A stretch of 64,000 nucleotides of DNA from Butyricicoccus pullicaecorum DSM 23266 (GCF_900167005.1 NZ_FUXW01000001.1:558001-622000); one strand, 5' to 3'. Positions 34,621-43,019 are shown, counted from the first letter of the stretch. Notes: generated by a model from the sequence alone, not told the origin. Translations and numbers: made by a program.

Positions 34621-35994
34621 TCACATCTCCATGAGCTTGCGCAGGGCACAGATGTAAATTTGCGTCATGCTGCGCAGGCTGTCGATGGATAAGAACTCAT
34701 TCGGCTCGTGTGCGAGTTCTTCCTCCCAGGGGAAGAGCGGGCCGAACGCAACCGCGCAGGGCAGTGCACGGGCGTAGGTTGCACCGCCGATGGCGAGCGG
34801 CTGGCTGTCCCGATCACCGGTGACCTGCTGGTAGGCATCCAGCAGCGTGCGCACGAGCGGGTCGTTGGACTCGAAATAGACGGGCGGCAGGTGATCGACT
34901 TCGGTATATCCGAAGCCGGTCAGCGCGCTGCGCACCTGTTTTTGCACGGTTTCCTGACTTGCCGATGCCGGATAACGGATGTCGGCTTGAATGTGGACGG
35001 CACCGGACGCATCCATGGAAATCACACCCAGATTGAGCGTCAAAGCACCGGATACTTCATCCTGCATGTCCAATCCCAGCTTGGAGCCGGTATAGTCGCC
35101 AGCCTGCACCATGGCCTGCGCGAGCTCGGCGTGAGAAAAATCTGTTTTGAGGGTGCACAGTGCTTCCATCAAGCGCGTAATTGCAGAGATACCCTTTTCC
35201 GGTGTCATGCAGTGCGCGCTTTTTCCCTGTGCGCAGACGGTCAGCTGTAAGCCGTCGCGCACAACCTCAACGCCGTCAAGTTTGGTCTGGCAGTCTGTCG
35301 CGGTCGCCTCATCAGCGCATAGAAGCATACACTGCGCGGCATCCGGGATCATATTGCGCGAAGTACCGCCAGACAATGCGGCCAGCTGAATGGGTGCGCG
35401 ATGGTTGGGAACAAATTCGCTGTGCAGGTCGAAATCCAGCAAGCCTTTTTCACAGAAAATCAGCGGGAAATTGCCGTCCGGGACGATGGAGACCGACGGC
35501 AGGTCGGTGGTGTGTGCCAGATAGTGCCGGATGCACTGCCAAGATTCCTCCTCGTTGGCACCCACGATCAGACGCAGACAGCAGTCGTCCGGAATCTGGC
35601 CGCTTTGCTGCAAATAGCGCATGGCATAGAGTGCACTGATCAGCGGTCCCTTGTCGTCGGACGAACCGCGGCCGTACAACCGTCCATCGCGTTCGGTCAG
35701 CGCAAAAGGTTCGGTGTTCCAGCCTGCACCGGCGGGAACGACGTCGATGTGACACAGAATGCCGATCATGCGCGAACCAGTGCCGACCGTGATCTCACCG
35801 GCGTAGCCGTCCACATTGCGCACTTGCATATCGAACGAACGACCCAACTCGAGAACCGCCTGGAGTGCATCCGAAACCCCTTTGCCAAACGGCGGATGCT
35901 GGGTGTCTTGCGGATCGTATACACTTTCAAGCGACACGAGGTTCGATAACTGTGTGATCATTTCCGACAGATGCTGGTCTACAAAACGTTCCAT
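34621..35994 (-). CDS. M20 family metallopeptidase, Sapep/PepV-type dipeptidase
   Basis: The protein has 457 residues. Zn-dependent M20 motifs are present: GILCHIDVVPAG (first metal His and catalytic Asp), GRGSSDDKGPL (bridging Asp), GANEEESW (catalytic and metal Glu) and a late CAVAFGPLFPWE. The lid domain (residues about 190-370) matches the PepV/Sapep group, which cleave unspecific dipeptides in the cytosol. It is divergent from the M29/NicX-like gene, so the two share a control region. Confidence 0.9.
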   Translation of the reverse strand: MERFVDQHLSEMITQLSNLVSLESVYDPQDTQHPPFGKGVSDALQAVLELGRSFDMQVRNVDGYAGEITVGTGSRMIGILCHIDVVPAGAGWNTEPFALTERDGRLYGRGSSDDKGPLISALYAMRYLQQSGQIPDDCCLRLIVGANEEESWQCIRHYLAHTTDLPSVSIVPDGNFPLIFCEKGLLDFDLHSEFVPNHRAPIQLAALSGGTSRNMIPDAAQCMLLCADEATATDCQTKLDGVEVVRDGLQLTVCAQGKSAHCMTPEKGISAITRLMEALCTLKTDFSHAELAQAMVQAGDYTGSKLGLDMQDEVSGALTLNLGVISMDASGAVHIQADIRYPASASQETVQKQVRSALTGFGYTEVDHLPPVYFESNDPLVRTLLDAYQQVTGDRDSQPLAIGGATYARALPCAVAFGPLFPWEEELAHEPNEFLSIDSLRSMTQIYICALRKLMEM

Positions 35995-36040
35995 AGGTTG
36001 ACTCCTTTTTTTGAAATCTTTTCAATTTCCTTTGTTGATT

Positions 36041-36084
36041 TTTGGATTCACTCCAAAGAACACCGCGCGGGAATCCAGTATAAT
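36041..36084 (+). promoter_or_regulatory. promoter of the M29/NicX-like gene with two candidate operators
   Basis: The -10 box is TATAAT (36079-36084), with no good -35. TTTGGA (36041-36046) and TCCAAA (36052-36057) form an inverted repeat centred about 42 bases before the start point. CACCGCGCGGGA (36061-36072) has a close match, CACCGCGTGAGA, before the -10 of the CodB-like gene. The absent -35 and nearby PucR gene suggest activation. Confidence 0.55.
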
Positions 36085-36117
36085 GAACAAGAATAAGATA
36101 GAAAGCGGTGATTTTCC

Positions 36118-37155
36118 ATGAATCCTTTGTTACAGAATGCTGCGGACAAGCTGATCCGCGAGATTTTTGCCGTTCAGCCCGGTGAGACCGTGGTCATCAC
36201 AGCCGACGACGATTCGGATGCAGCCGTCGTGCAGGCGGTATATGAGAGTGCCCATGCAGTCGGTGCACATCCGCTCAAGGTACAGATGCCGACCCCGCGC
36301 GGCGTGGGCAAGGCAGCCGATCCTGATTTGGCACTCGATGCCCTCAGCGGTATGCTGCTGTACGCCGATGTGTGGATCGAGTTCAATCACCAGTGGCTGC
36401 TGTATTCGACCCCATTCGAGCGCGCCGAGGCACAGAACAAGAAGCTGCGCTATATGTGTCTGGTAGATTTCAATGAGGCACTGATGATCCGCACGATCGG
36501 ACAGGTTGAGACCGCACAGCTGCGCGACTTTATGCTGGCTGTGACCGAGCGCACCAAGAACGCAAAGCACATGCGTGTCACCACACCGGCAGGCTGTGAC
36601 GTATCGTTCGAAATTGAGCCCAAGCATTATACCGCTTGTGACTGCGGCGACGCTTCCAAGCCGGGCATCCACATGCTGACCGGTCAGATTAACGTCGTAC
36701 CGCGCTTTGGCACCATTCAGGGCAAGATTGTGTTTGACGGTTCGGTGACGCCGCCGTTTGGTCGCATTCCTGACGCGCCCATCTGCCTGACCATTGAGAA
36801 CAGTGTTATTACCGAAGTAACTGGCGGTGAGGACGCTGCTGTGTTCCGCAAGCATCTGGAAAGCTTTGAAGACCCGGGCATGTTCAAGCTGGCACATATT
36901 GCGTACGGCTTCAATCCGGGTGCAATCCTGACCGGAAACATTGTCGAGGACGAGCGTATTTGGGGTTCTACCGAATGGGGAATCGGCTATGTCAGCCCGT
37001 TTGATGCACCGCCGCACGGACAGGACGCCAAGTCGCATTGCGACGGTATCTGCCTGAATTCGTCGGTCTGGCTGGATGGCGTACAGATCATGGACGAGGG
37101 CAAAATCGTGGAGGAGGCGCTTGCCGCGCTGGTTCCGCCGCTGCCCAATCGCTGA
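36118..37155 (+). CDS. M29 aminopeptidase/NicX-like metalloprotein
   Basis: This 345-residue protein has the fold shared by M29 aminopeptidases and 2,5-dihydroxypyridine dioxygenase NicX: an N-terminal alpha/beta domain (QPGETVVITADDDSDAAVV) and a metal-binding C-terminal domain with His260 in LAHIAYGFNPG and the HxD pair His307/Asp309 in KSHCDGIC. These correspond to the metal ligands of the family. Which chemistry applies cannot be settled by eye. The linked CodB-like permease and PucR regulator favour catabolism of a nitrogen heterocycle; the divergent dipeptidase favours peptides. Confidence 0.75.
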   Translation: MNPLLQNAADKLIREIFAVQPGETVVITADDDSDAAVVQAVYESAHAVGAHPLKVQMPTPRGVGKAADPDLALDALSGMLLYADVWIEFNHQWLLYSTPFERAEAQNKKLRYMCLVDFNEALMIRTIGQVETAQLRDFMLAVTERTKNAKHMRVTTPAGCDVSFEIEPKHYTACDCGDASKPGIHMLTGQINVVPRFGTIQGKIVFDGSVTPPFGRIPDAPICLTIENSVITEVTGGEDAAVFRKHLESFEDPGMFKLAHIAYGFNPGAILTGNIVEDERIWGSTEWGIGYVSPFDAPPHGQDAKSHCDGICLNSSVWLDGVQIMDEGKIVEEALAALVPPLPNR

Positions 37156-37160
37156 GTTGG

Positions 37161-37190
37161 AAAAAGGATCGCATTTGCGATCCTTTTTTG
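37161..37190. terminator. bidirectional terminator between converging genes
   Basis: AAAAAGGATCGC (37161-37172) pairs with GCGATCCTTTTT around ATTT, with T tails on both strands. Confidence 0.92.
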
Positions 37191-37191
37191 T

Positions 37192-38451
37192 TTAGTTTAC
37201 CTGCTTGCGGCGCAGGATCGATTCCAGCACCAGATAGACGATGGCAGCGACCACCATGCCATTGACGAAGGAGACGCCGAACGGCAGGCGCGTGGAAGCA
37301 AAGCCGAGGATCAGGGCGATAAAGCCGTTGAGATGCCAGCCGTCGCGCGGCTGATAGAACTTGACCGAGCCGTGCGCCAGCACCCAGTACTCGATCAGGA
37401 AGATGCCAACGATGGGCATGAACATGTCGCCCAGCAGATACAGGAAAGCCTCGAAATATCCGGCAATGCCGATGGCAGCCAGTGCCGTACCGATGACACC
37501 GAGTACAACCGTCGCAGCCGAGCGCTTGTTTTCCGCCAGACCAAAGACCATGACAGCGTTCAGACCGGCACTGTAAGCGTTGGTGGTATTGGTCGTCCAA
37601 GTTGCCAGAATGAGCACAACCATACCCAGAACGGGCAGACCAATGTCGCAGAACACCAGCGAGATATCATACTGATTTGCGATTCGGGTCATGACTGCAC
37701 CCAGAACCAGCATGGCGATGCCAGCGGGCATGACGCCGATGACCGAGGACAGGAAGGTGTCACGGCGCGTACGCTGATAGCGGGTGAAATCGGGCGCGTT
37801 GAGTGCACCGGTTGCCATAAAGCTGACGGTTAAAACCACACCGTCGGCAAAGGACATGGTCTGTGCAATGGGCTCGGACAGTGCTGCCGTGCCAAAACGG
37901 GAAATTGCCATCACACAGCCGATGCAGGTGACGACGACCAGGGCAGGAATGGCGAACTTGTTGAGTTTGTCCAGCGCGTTGATGCCGTAGACCGCCGTGA
38001 TGAGCATGATGACGCCCCAGAGAATGGTGGAGACGGCAACCGGGAGCTCAAAGCCAAAGGCCTGACTGAGCAGGTTGGAGAATGCCGAGCCGCATACACC
38101 GTTCTGTACGGCAAACCAGCCGATCATGGAGATCATGAACAGGGCACTGATGAGCTTGGAGGAACCCTGCTGGCCAAAGCTGCCCGAGGCGACGACGCAG
38201 GTCGGAACTCCCAGATCGCTGCCGATAATACCGACTGCAACCATCAGCAGTGCGGTGATCAGATAGCCGATCACGCCGGAGAGAATGGCCTGTCCGATCG
38301 GCATGGCCTGTGCCAGCATACCGCCCAGCATCAGGCTGGGTACGCAGATCAGAATACCGGCCTGGATGAGTGCGACATCAAGCCAGGATTTGCGTTCTTC
38401 CATCGGTACCGGTTGGAGCACAACGCTTTCGGTCTTGTCTGTTGTCTTCAC
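37192..38451 (-). CDS. cytosine/purine permease-like NCS1 transporter (CodB type)
   Basis: The 419-residue protein has about twelve membrane helices. NCS1 features include VPSLMLGGMLAQ in helix 1, VVASGSFGQQGSS, and the ALNAPDFTRYQRTRRD loop typical of CodB. It imports a nucleobase-like or related compound with a cation. Its promoter shares CACCGCGYGRGA with the M29/NicX-like gene, and a PucR regulator lies upstream on the same strand, so these genes are likely one regulon. Confidence 0.9.
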   Translation of the reverse strand: MKTTDKTESVVLQPVPMEERKSWLDVALIQAGILICVPSLMLGGMLAQAMPIGQAILSGVIGYLITALLMVAVGIIGSDLGVPTCVVASGSFGQQGSSKLISALFMISMIGWFAVQNGVCGSAFSNLLSQAFGFELPVAVSTILWGVIMLITAVYGINALDKLNKFAIPALVVVTCIGCVMAISRFGTAALSEPIAQTMSFADGVVLTVSFMATGALNAPDFTRYQRTRRDTFLSSVIGVMPAGIAMLVLGAVMTRIANQYDISLVFCDIGLPVLGMVVLILATWTTNTTNAYSAGLNAVMVFGLAENKRSAATVVLGVIGTALAAIGIAGYFEAFLYLLGDMFMPIVGIFLIEYWVLAHGSVKFYQPRDGWHLNGFIALILGFASTRLPFGVSFVNGMVVAAIVYLVLESILRRKQVN

Positions 38452-38489
38452 GAGAGAAAAGCACCCCTTTGATTTTTTTCATTAAAACA

Positions 38490-38515
38490 ATACTACAAGA
38501 AAATCTCACGCGGTG
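38490..38515 (-). promoter_or_regulatory. candidate operator and -10 box of the CodB-like gene
   Basis: On the minus strand CACCGCGTGAGA (38515-38504) is followed after 8 bases by TAGTAT (38495-38490). The same dodecamer pattern precedes the -10 box at 36079. Confidence 0.5.
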
Positions 38516-38543
38516 CTTTATAAAAATTACAAAAAATGATGTT

Positions 38544-39713
38544 TTATTTTAGGAGATCTTCAAACTCTGGGTCACGGCGTAAAATCTGATGCAGGTGGAC
38601 GGCTGCGCCGACGGCTTCGTAGAAACGAATGGGGTCATGCTCCATGTTCAGCAGCGTTTTCACGCGGTTGATGCGGTAGCGCACAGTGTTTTCGTGCTGA
38701 CGCAGCATTTGAGCCGATTTTTTGAAATCACCTGTGCAGTGCACGAAGACTTGCAGGGTGTTCCACAGCTCACGGCATCCTTCGGGGGAAGTACCCGCGC
38801 GCAGCGCATGGGTAAAAGCGGCGCAGAAATCCTGTGCTTCGCGCGAGTTGCGCAGCGGAAAGAGCAGCTGTGTGATAGAAAGCGGATCATAGGACTGCTC
38901 GCTTACGCCTTCTGCGCAGGCCATGTCCAGTGCAATGCGCGCCTCTTGTACGGCTTTTGCCACCCAGTGACGGGGATAACTGCGGCTGATGCCAAGCACG
39001 GTCTGTTCAAAATACTGTGCAATCGTGTTTCGGGTGACATCCAGATGCACGCGGAGCGCGTGTGCGTCATCGGCACTGAGCAAAATAATGCGGCTCTGGT
39101 GCTCGTCAATGTAAATGTCGCCCGCACGGCTGAGCCAGAGCGTGTTCCACTCAAAACCGGCGAGCTGCGATTGCAGGCGGCCGAGAAAGCAGACCGCCAT
39201 GATCTGACTGCCGATTTGCCGGTTCATGCTTTCGAGCAGATGAATGCGCTCGGAAGCGGTGGTTTGATCGTTGCAGATCTTGTCCAGACGAAGCTGGTTG
39301 ATGAGGTTCAGATTTTCAATCGCGATATAGCGGTTGATGGTGTCCATGATCTGTGCATAAGCGATGTCATCGGACAGATAAACGATTGGAAAGTGGTTTT
39401 GATCGCACAGTGCACGGATACGGTCGTTAATGAGTACAGGCTGCTGTGCAATGAGGCAGACACCGCTGCACTGACCGGCAATCAGAACGCGGAACACCTC
39501 AAAAAGTGCGTCAGAATCCGCGCTGAATTGCAGCAGACCGGTGACGAAGAAGTCACCCGGAGCGATGATACCCTGTTCAATGACATCCATACCGAACGGA
39601 CTGTCAAAAACCGATACGCGCTCGACGGTACGGAAGCAGCCATCTGCACCAGCCAGCAGCTGCGCGTGTTCAAAAAGGGGATTTTCCAAGATATAGTGCA
39701 GCGATACGTTCAT
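38544..39713 (-). CDS. PucR family transcriptional regulator
   Basis: The 389-residue protein has an N-terminal PucR sensor domain (SPFGMDVIEQGIIAPGDFFV), a middle GGDEF-like region and a C-terminal helix-turn-helix of the PucR/CdaR type (SAQMLRQHENTVRYRINRV). Members usually activate purine, allantoin, amino acid or sugar diacid catabolic genes when the substrate is present. The linked CodB-like permease and M29/NicX-like enzyme are the probable targets. No strong SD precedes its ATG (GATGGAAC only), which suggests low expression. Confidence 0.88.
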   Translation of the reverse strand: MNVSLHYILENPLFEHAQLLAGADGCFRTVERVSVFDSPFGMDVIEQGIIAPGDFFVTGLLQFSADSDALFEVFRVLIAGQCSGVCLIAQQPVLINDRIRALCDQNHFPIVYLSDDIAYAQIMDTINRYIAIENLNLINQLRLDKICNDQTTASERIHLLESMNRQIGSQIMAVCFLGRLQSQLAGFEWNTLWLSRAGDIYIDEHQSRIILLSADDAHALRVHLDVTRNTIAQYFEQTVLGISRSYPRHWVAKAVQEARIALDMACAEGVSEQSYDPLSITQLLFPLRNSREAQDFCAAFTHALRAGTSPEGCRELWNTLQVFVHCTGDFKKSAQMLRQHENTVRYRINRVKTLLNMEHDPIRFYEAVGAAVHLHQILRRDPEFEDLLK

Positions 39714-39843
39714 AAATGTTCCATCACCCAGCCCAGCGCTGGCCTCCTGTTGCCTTTTTCTTTCTATTGTAAGACATGTGGCAAAGCTGTCAAGTGATGG
39801 TGTAGGATTTGCAGAGAAAATTCTTTCTTCCGCAGAGGAAGCA

Positions 39844-39892
39844 TATAAAAAAGCCCTCAGGGAACGGACGCTTGCCTGATCCCAGAGGGCTT
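39844..39892 (-). terminator. terminator of the glycosyltransferase gene
   Basis: AAGCCCTCAGGGA pairs with TCCCAGAGGGCTT with one A-A mismatch; the minus-strand tail is TTTTTTATA. Confidence 0.88.
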
Positions 39893-39918
39893 GGTTTATG
39901 TTTGCAGAGAAAGACCAG

Positions 39919-41205
39919 TTATTCGATGTTGAGCAGAGGCATCAGCTGATTTTTGCGGATCCACGCATCGCTGTACTGACTGCGGACGAGGGTTTTTGCG
40001 TTTAGGCTGCGGTCTTCCCGCATGAGGTTAACGATCCTGCGGCTGTGCTCCTCGTAGTAGTCTTTTTCCGACGGTGCGTATTTTTCGTGGGTATCAAACC
40101 CGAAGTTGCGTGCATCCCATCGCATGAAATAAGCACCCAGCTTGTCGCCTAGCTCTTTGAGCGCGGGGACAGCTTCATTTAAGACCAGAGAGTTTCCGCG
40201 GCTGGCGGCTTCGAGTACGGTGAGCCCGAAGGATTCCGAGTAAGAGGGACAGATAAAGAGGTTGGATAGGGTGAACAGTTCGAAAACACTTTGACGGGGA
40301 AAACCGTCGGGATATCCGATCTCGGAGGTAAAGAGCATATCCGCGTCGGACAGACCATATTTTTTGCCTTCGGTGCGGATGATGGTTTGATAGACCTTGC
40401 TGGAGATATCCGCACTCGGAAAATCGCAGAAAATCACCTTGGTATTCTTTTCGGTCGCATGTTTGATCGCACCGGCCAGTGCTGCGACTTTCTCGAATTT
40501 CTTTCCGGTGGTCAGTCTTGCCGGATAGACGGCCAGCACATCGGCGTGCATGAGGTCGATGGCATCGGCTACCGCCTGCACGGGTGCGCTCATGGATGGG
40601 ACGAGTGGGAGGGTGTTGTACACCACTGCGCATTTTCCCTCGGGAACGTCATACTGTTTGGCCAGCGCAGAAATGCCGGAATAGGTGGGATAGATGAATT
40701 TGGTGCGTGGCATGTCGGTAAAACGTGCAGAAAAGGGATATTCCATCTCTTGCGGACGGTTGACCGGCAGGGAGTGGGTGAAGGATAGAAACCGCACATG
40801 CGGGAGCTGTTTTTGTGCCTTGCGAATGGCGATGTTGTGCACCAGATGCCAGCCCTGATAGAGAATATCGTGCAGGATGCAGACATCCACGTCCTGCAAG
40901 TGTGCAGCGAAATCCTTTGCGATTGCATCAGCTTCCGCAAAAAAAGTCTCGTGCACCGTACCTGAAGCACCCGAATAATCATGCCATACGATTGGCTGAC
41001 CGTTCAGTGTGTTTGTGATTTTGACCCATTCCAGACGCGCGTCGGAGAAAATACCGGTGCGTTCGCTGTCGGGACAGGTCTCACAGACCAGAACTTTGAC
41101 CGAAACATTGGCATCGAGCAGCACTTTGATTTGATCCGCCACAACATTGACCAGAGAATAGGTGGTCGACAGGCCGGAAAACATGGTCAAAATGGCAACT
41201 TTCAT
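39919..41205 (-). CDS. GT4-type glycosyltransferase
   Basis: The 428-residue protein starts at the ATG at 41205 (MKVAILTMFSGLSTTYSLVN, typical of a GT-B N-terminal domain). The donor-binding half has AVYPARLTTGKKFEKVA, TSEIGYPDGFP and the family motif PSYSESFGLTVLEAASRG with the catalytic Glu. The SD is weak. It lies 61 bases after the Thr-rich choice-of-anchor A gene, with an intervening hairpin but no terminator. I infer that it glycosylates the Thr/Ser linker of that protein. A role in another glycan is possible. Confidence 0.87.
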   Translation of the reverse strand: MKVAILTMFSGLSTTYSLVNVVADQIKVLLDANVSVKVLVCETCPDSERTGIFSDARLEWVKITNTLNGQPIVWHDYSGASGTVHETFFAEADAIAKDFAAHLQDVDVCILHDILYQGWHLVHNIAIRKAQKQLPHVRFLSFTHSLPVNRPQEMEYPFSARFTDMPRTKFIYPTYSGISALAKQYDVPEGKCAVVYNTLPLVPSMSAPVQAVADAIDLMHADVLAVYPARLTTGKKFEKVAALAGAIKHATEKNTKVIFCDFPSADISSKVYQTIIRTEGKKYGLSDADMLFTSEIGYPDGFPRQSVFELFTLSNLFICPSYSESFGLTVLEAASRGNSLVLNEAVPALKELGDKLGAYFMRWDARNFGFDTHEKYAPSEKDYYEEHSRRIVNLMREDRSLNAKTLVRSQYSDAWIRKNQLMPLLNIE

Positions 41206-41227
41206 AATTACACTCGCTTTCTGAATG

Positions 41228-41260
41228 TTTGGCGCAGCAGGAAGACCCCACTGCGCCAAA
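41228..41260 (-). other. intercistronic RNA hairpin without T tail
   Basis: TTTGGCGCAG (41228-41237) pairs perfectly with CTGCGCCAAA (41251-41260). On the minus strand no T run follows, so it is more likely to stabilise or process the mRNA between the two cistrons than to terminate it. Confidence 0.6.
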
Positions 41261-41266
41261 TCTTAT

Positions 41267-42460
41267 TTAGTTACCGTCACCGCAGATGCAGTCACTGAAC
41301 AGGTCAAGCTTGGATTTCAGGATGGTTTCCAGATTGGCAATGGTATTGACCATGGATTCCACCGATTTATTGGTCAGCAGGATGGTCTGCGGTGCAATGT
41401 CGTCAAAGGACAGCACTTTTTGCAGTTTCTCGCCTTCTGCATTGAGAATGTGAGACAGAGCGGCCTGCTGCAAGGCGATGGATTCAAACAGATCGGAGAC
41501 GGCCTGGATTCTGGGGTTGATGGCTGCGGTGGTGGTTGTCGTGGTGGAAGTCGTAGCGGTGGTTGTGGACGTTGTCGTGGTAGTCATCGTAGTAGAAGTC
41601 GTCGAAGTGGTGGAGCTGGTGGTCGTGGAGTCCGTCAACAGACACACGGTTGGCTCAGGCAGTTCGCCGGTAAACAGTTCGTTGTGGCTTTCCGCATTGC
41701 CGGTAAAGGATTCAAAGATGATGTTGCCGTTGATCTGACTAAACGTCGTGGTTGCGGCAGCGAAGGGCGCCAGTACCGAGCCGTAAATAGCGGTGGTGCT
41801 GTTCGACCAGGTCAGTGCATCGGGATGGTTCCACAGGATTTTACATGCGTCTGCACGCGAAGCGGCGATGCCGTTGCGGAAAATTTGGTAGCTGCCGTAC
41901 AGAATGTTCGAGCCATCCACGGTAATGAGGATGGTGGAGTCTGCCGGCGCGATAATGTTGATGCCGTTGAGCTGGTTGAGTGCCAGACCGGTGCCGTAGA
42001 TGTTGGTGCTGTCAAAGCGGAAGATGTTGAGCGTCTCGTCGATACCGGTCAGATTGAGCTGTCCGAAGACGACCGTACCCGTTCCGTTGGGCACCAGTCC
42101 GCTCCAGAAAATAGAAGCGCACTTTAAGTATCGCTCGGCTTCTGCAAAGTCGATCGGGGTTGCGGTGAGAAGGGAACCGTTGGGATTGCCCATGGTGTAA
42201 TTGATCACCGTGCTGCTGGGACTCACGATGGTATTACCGCATGCATTGGAGCCTGCGGATACATCGAGGTCACCGTTGACAACAAGCGATGCGTCCGAAC
42301 CGGACGAGGGCAGAGGCAGAATGCTTGCGCCGACGCCGTAGTTGCTCAAGGTCGCGTTTCCGCCGACTGCAACCCGGCCTTCTGCATCGGTGTTGCTCAG
42401 GCTCAAGTTGCCGAATACGAATACATTATATTCGCCGGCCGAGCCGAAATTGATTGCCAT
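41267..42460 (-). CDS. choice-of-anchor A protein with Thr-rich linker and CxC tail domain
   Basis: The start at 42460 is set by TGGAGG 8 bases upstream. The 397-residue protein opens directly with the choice-of-anchor A domain (FGSAGEYNVFVFGNLSLSNT, then AEGRVAVGGNATLSNYGVG), without a signal peptide. After about residue 276 comes a 35-residue stretch of almost pure Thr/Ser (277-311). The last 86 residues hold SIALQQAALSHILNAEGEKL and end with CIC, and they match the small protein at 42587. A sigma-K-like promoter lies upstream and a glycosyltransferase gene follows. Absence of a signal fits a spore-surface protein made in the mother cell; that is inference. Confidence 0.85.
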   Translation of the reverse strand: MAINFGSAGEYNVFVFGNLSLSNTDAEGRVAVGGNATLSNYGVGASILPLPSSGSDASLVVNGDLDVSAGSNACGNTIVSPSSTVINYTMGNPNGSLLTATPIDFAEAERYLKCASIFWSGLVPNGTGTVVFGQLNLTGIDETLNIFRFDSTNIYGTGLALNQLNGINIIAPADSTILITVDGSNILYGSYQIFRNGIAASRADACKILWNHPDALTWSNSTTAIYGSVLAPFAAATTTFSQINGNIIFESFTGNAESHNELFTGELPEPTVCLLTDSTTTSSTTSTTSTTMTTTTTSTTTATTSTTTTTTAAINPRIQAVSDLFESIALQQAALSHILNAEGEKLQKVLSFDDIAPQTILLTNKSVESMVNTIANLETILKSKLDLFSDCICGDGN

Positions 42461-42505
42461 ATTTTTATCCTCCATAAAAGTTATGATGCCGCGCGGCATA
42501 CAGTT

Positions 42506-42534
42506 CATGTTATGTCCTATGAAGGGGTGTTGTT
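42506..42534 (-). promoter_or_regulatory. sigma-K-like promoter of the choice-of-anchor A gene
   Basis: On the minus strand AACA (42534-42531) is followed after 16 bases by CATAACATG (42514-42506). The sigma-K consensus is mACm-N16-CATAnnnTA; only the last base differs. Confidence 0.5.
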
Positions 42535-42538
42535 CCAC

Positions 42539-42572
42539 AAAAAAGGCGGAACTTCGACAAGAAGCTCCGCCC
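42539..42572 (-). terminator. terminator of the 98-residue protein gene
   Basis: GGCGGAACTTC pairs with GAAGCTCCGCC with one A-C mismatch; the minus-strand tail is TTTTTT. It separates the 98-residue gene from the choice-of-anchor A gene, which needs its own promoter. Confidence 0.85.
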
Positions 42573-42586
42573 GCAATGTGAAGGTT

Positions 42587-42883
42587 TTACGGCTGTGTGG
42601 TCGAGTCTGCGGCCGGGCACATACAGCCATCAAAGGTGGACAGCTTGGACTGGAGGATCATTTCCAGTCGGGATACCGCATTGACCATGGATTCGACCGA
42701 CTTGTTGGTGGCCAGCAGCATCTCGGGGGTGACGTCGTCCATCGCGACCATTTTCTGAATCTTCTCGCCTTCTGCGTTCAGAATATGGGACAGTGCGGTT
42801 TCTTCCAGTGCGACCGACTCAATGATATCGGTGATCGTCTGCGATCTGGTGGTGATACTGGGGGTAATAACGGGCATGCCCAT
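42587..42883 (-). CDS. 98-residue protein sharing the tail domain of the choice-of-anchor A protein
   Basis: Residues 15-85 repeat the tail of the neighbouring protein: SVALEETALSHILNAEGEKI, then TNKSVESMVNAVSRLEMILQ and a CMC in place of CIC. The protein has no signal peptide. The start is the first ATG at 42883 or the one two codons later, with AAAGGA about 12 bases upstream. The domain recurs, as I recall, in small clostridial and bacillar proteins of unknown function; I cannot name it. A sigma-K-like promoter precedes it, and I infer a spore-surface scaffold or anchor role. Confidence 0.72.
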   Translation of the reverse strand: MGMPVITPSITTRSQTITDIIESVALEETALSHILNAEGEKIQKMVAMDDVTPEMLLATNKSVESMVNAVSRLEMILQSKLSTFDGCMCPAADSTTQP

Positions 42884-42931
42884 GATTACTCACATTCCTT
42901 TTGAAATTTGATTTTGAGCGTGCGCTCGCAG

Positions 42932-42960
42932 TATCCTATGTAGATTTCGGGCGATTGGTG
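42932..42960 (-). promoter_or_regulatory. sigma-K-like promoter of the 98-residue protein gene
   Basis: On the minus strand CACC (42960-42957) is followed after exactly 16 bases by CATAGGATA (42940-42932), a full match to the mother-cell sigma-K consensus mACm-N16-CATAnnnTA. An inverted repeat CGATTG-GTGA-CAATCG (42952-42967) overlaps the -35. No sigma-A promoter is apparent. Confidence 0.6.
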
Positions 42961-43019
42961 ACAATCGGTGTCAAATTTTAGGACGGAGACAGGAAGGATG
43001 CAATGTTCCAATACGGCAC

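Noticed and set aside
38589-39797. 402-codon open frame on the + strand
   Set aside because: It is antisense to the PucR gene, which has both its sensor and HTH domains. No SD and no domain are seen.
41514-41625. Repetitive ACC/ACT-rich stretch that could be taken for a CRISPR or tandem repeat
   Set aside because: It is in frame and codes the Thr/Ser linker of the choice-of-anchor A protein. Units are irregular single codons and no spacer structure exists.
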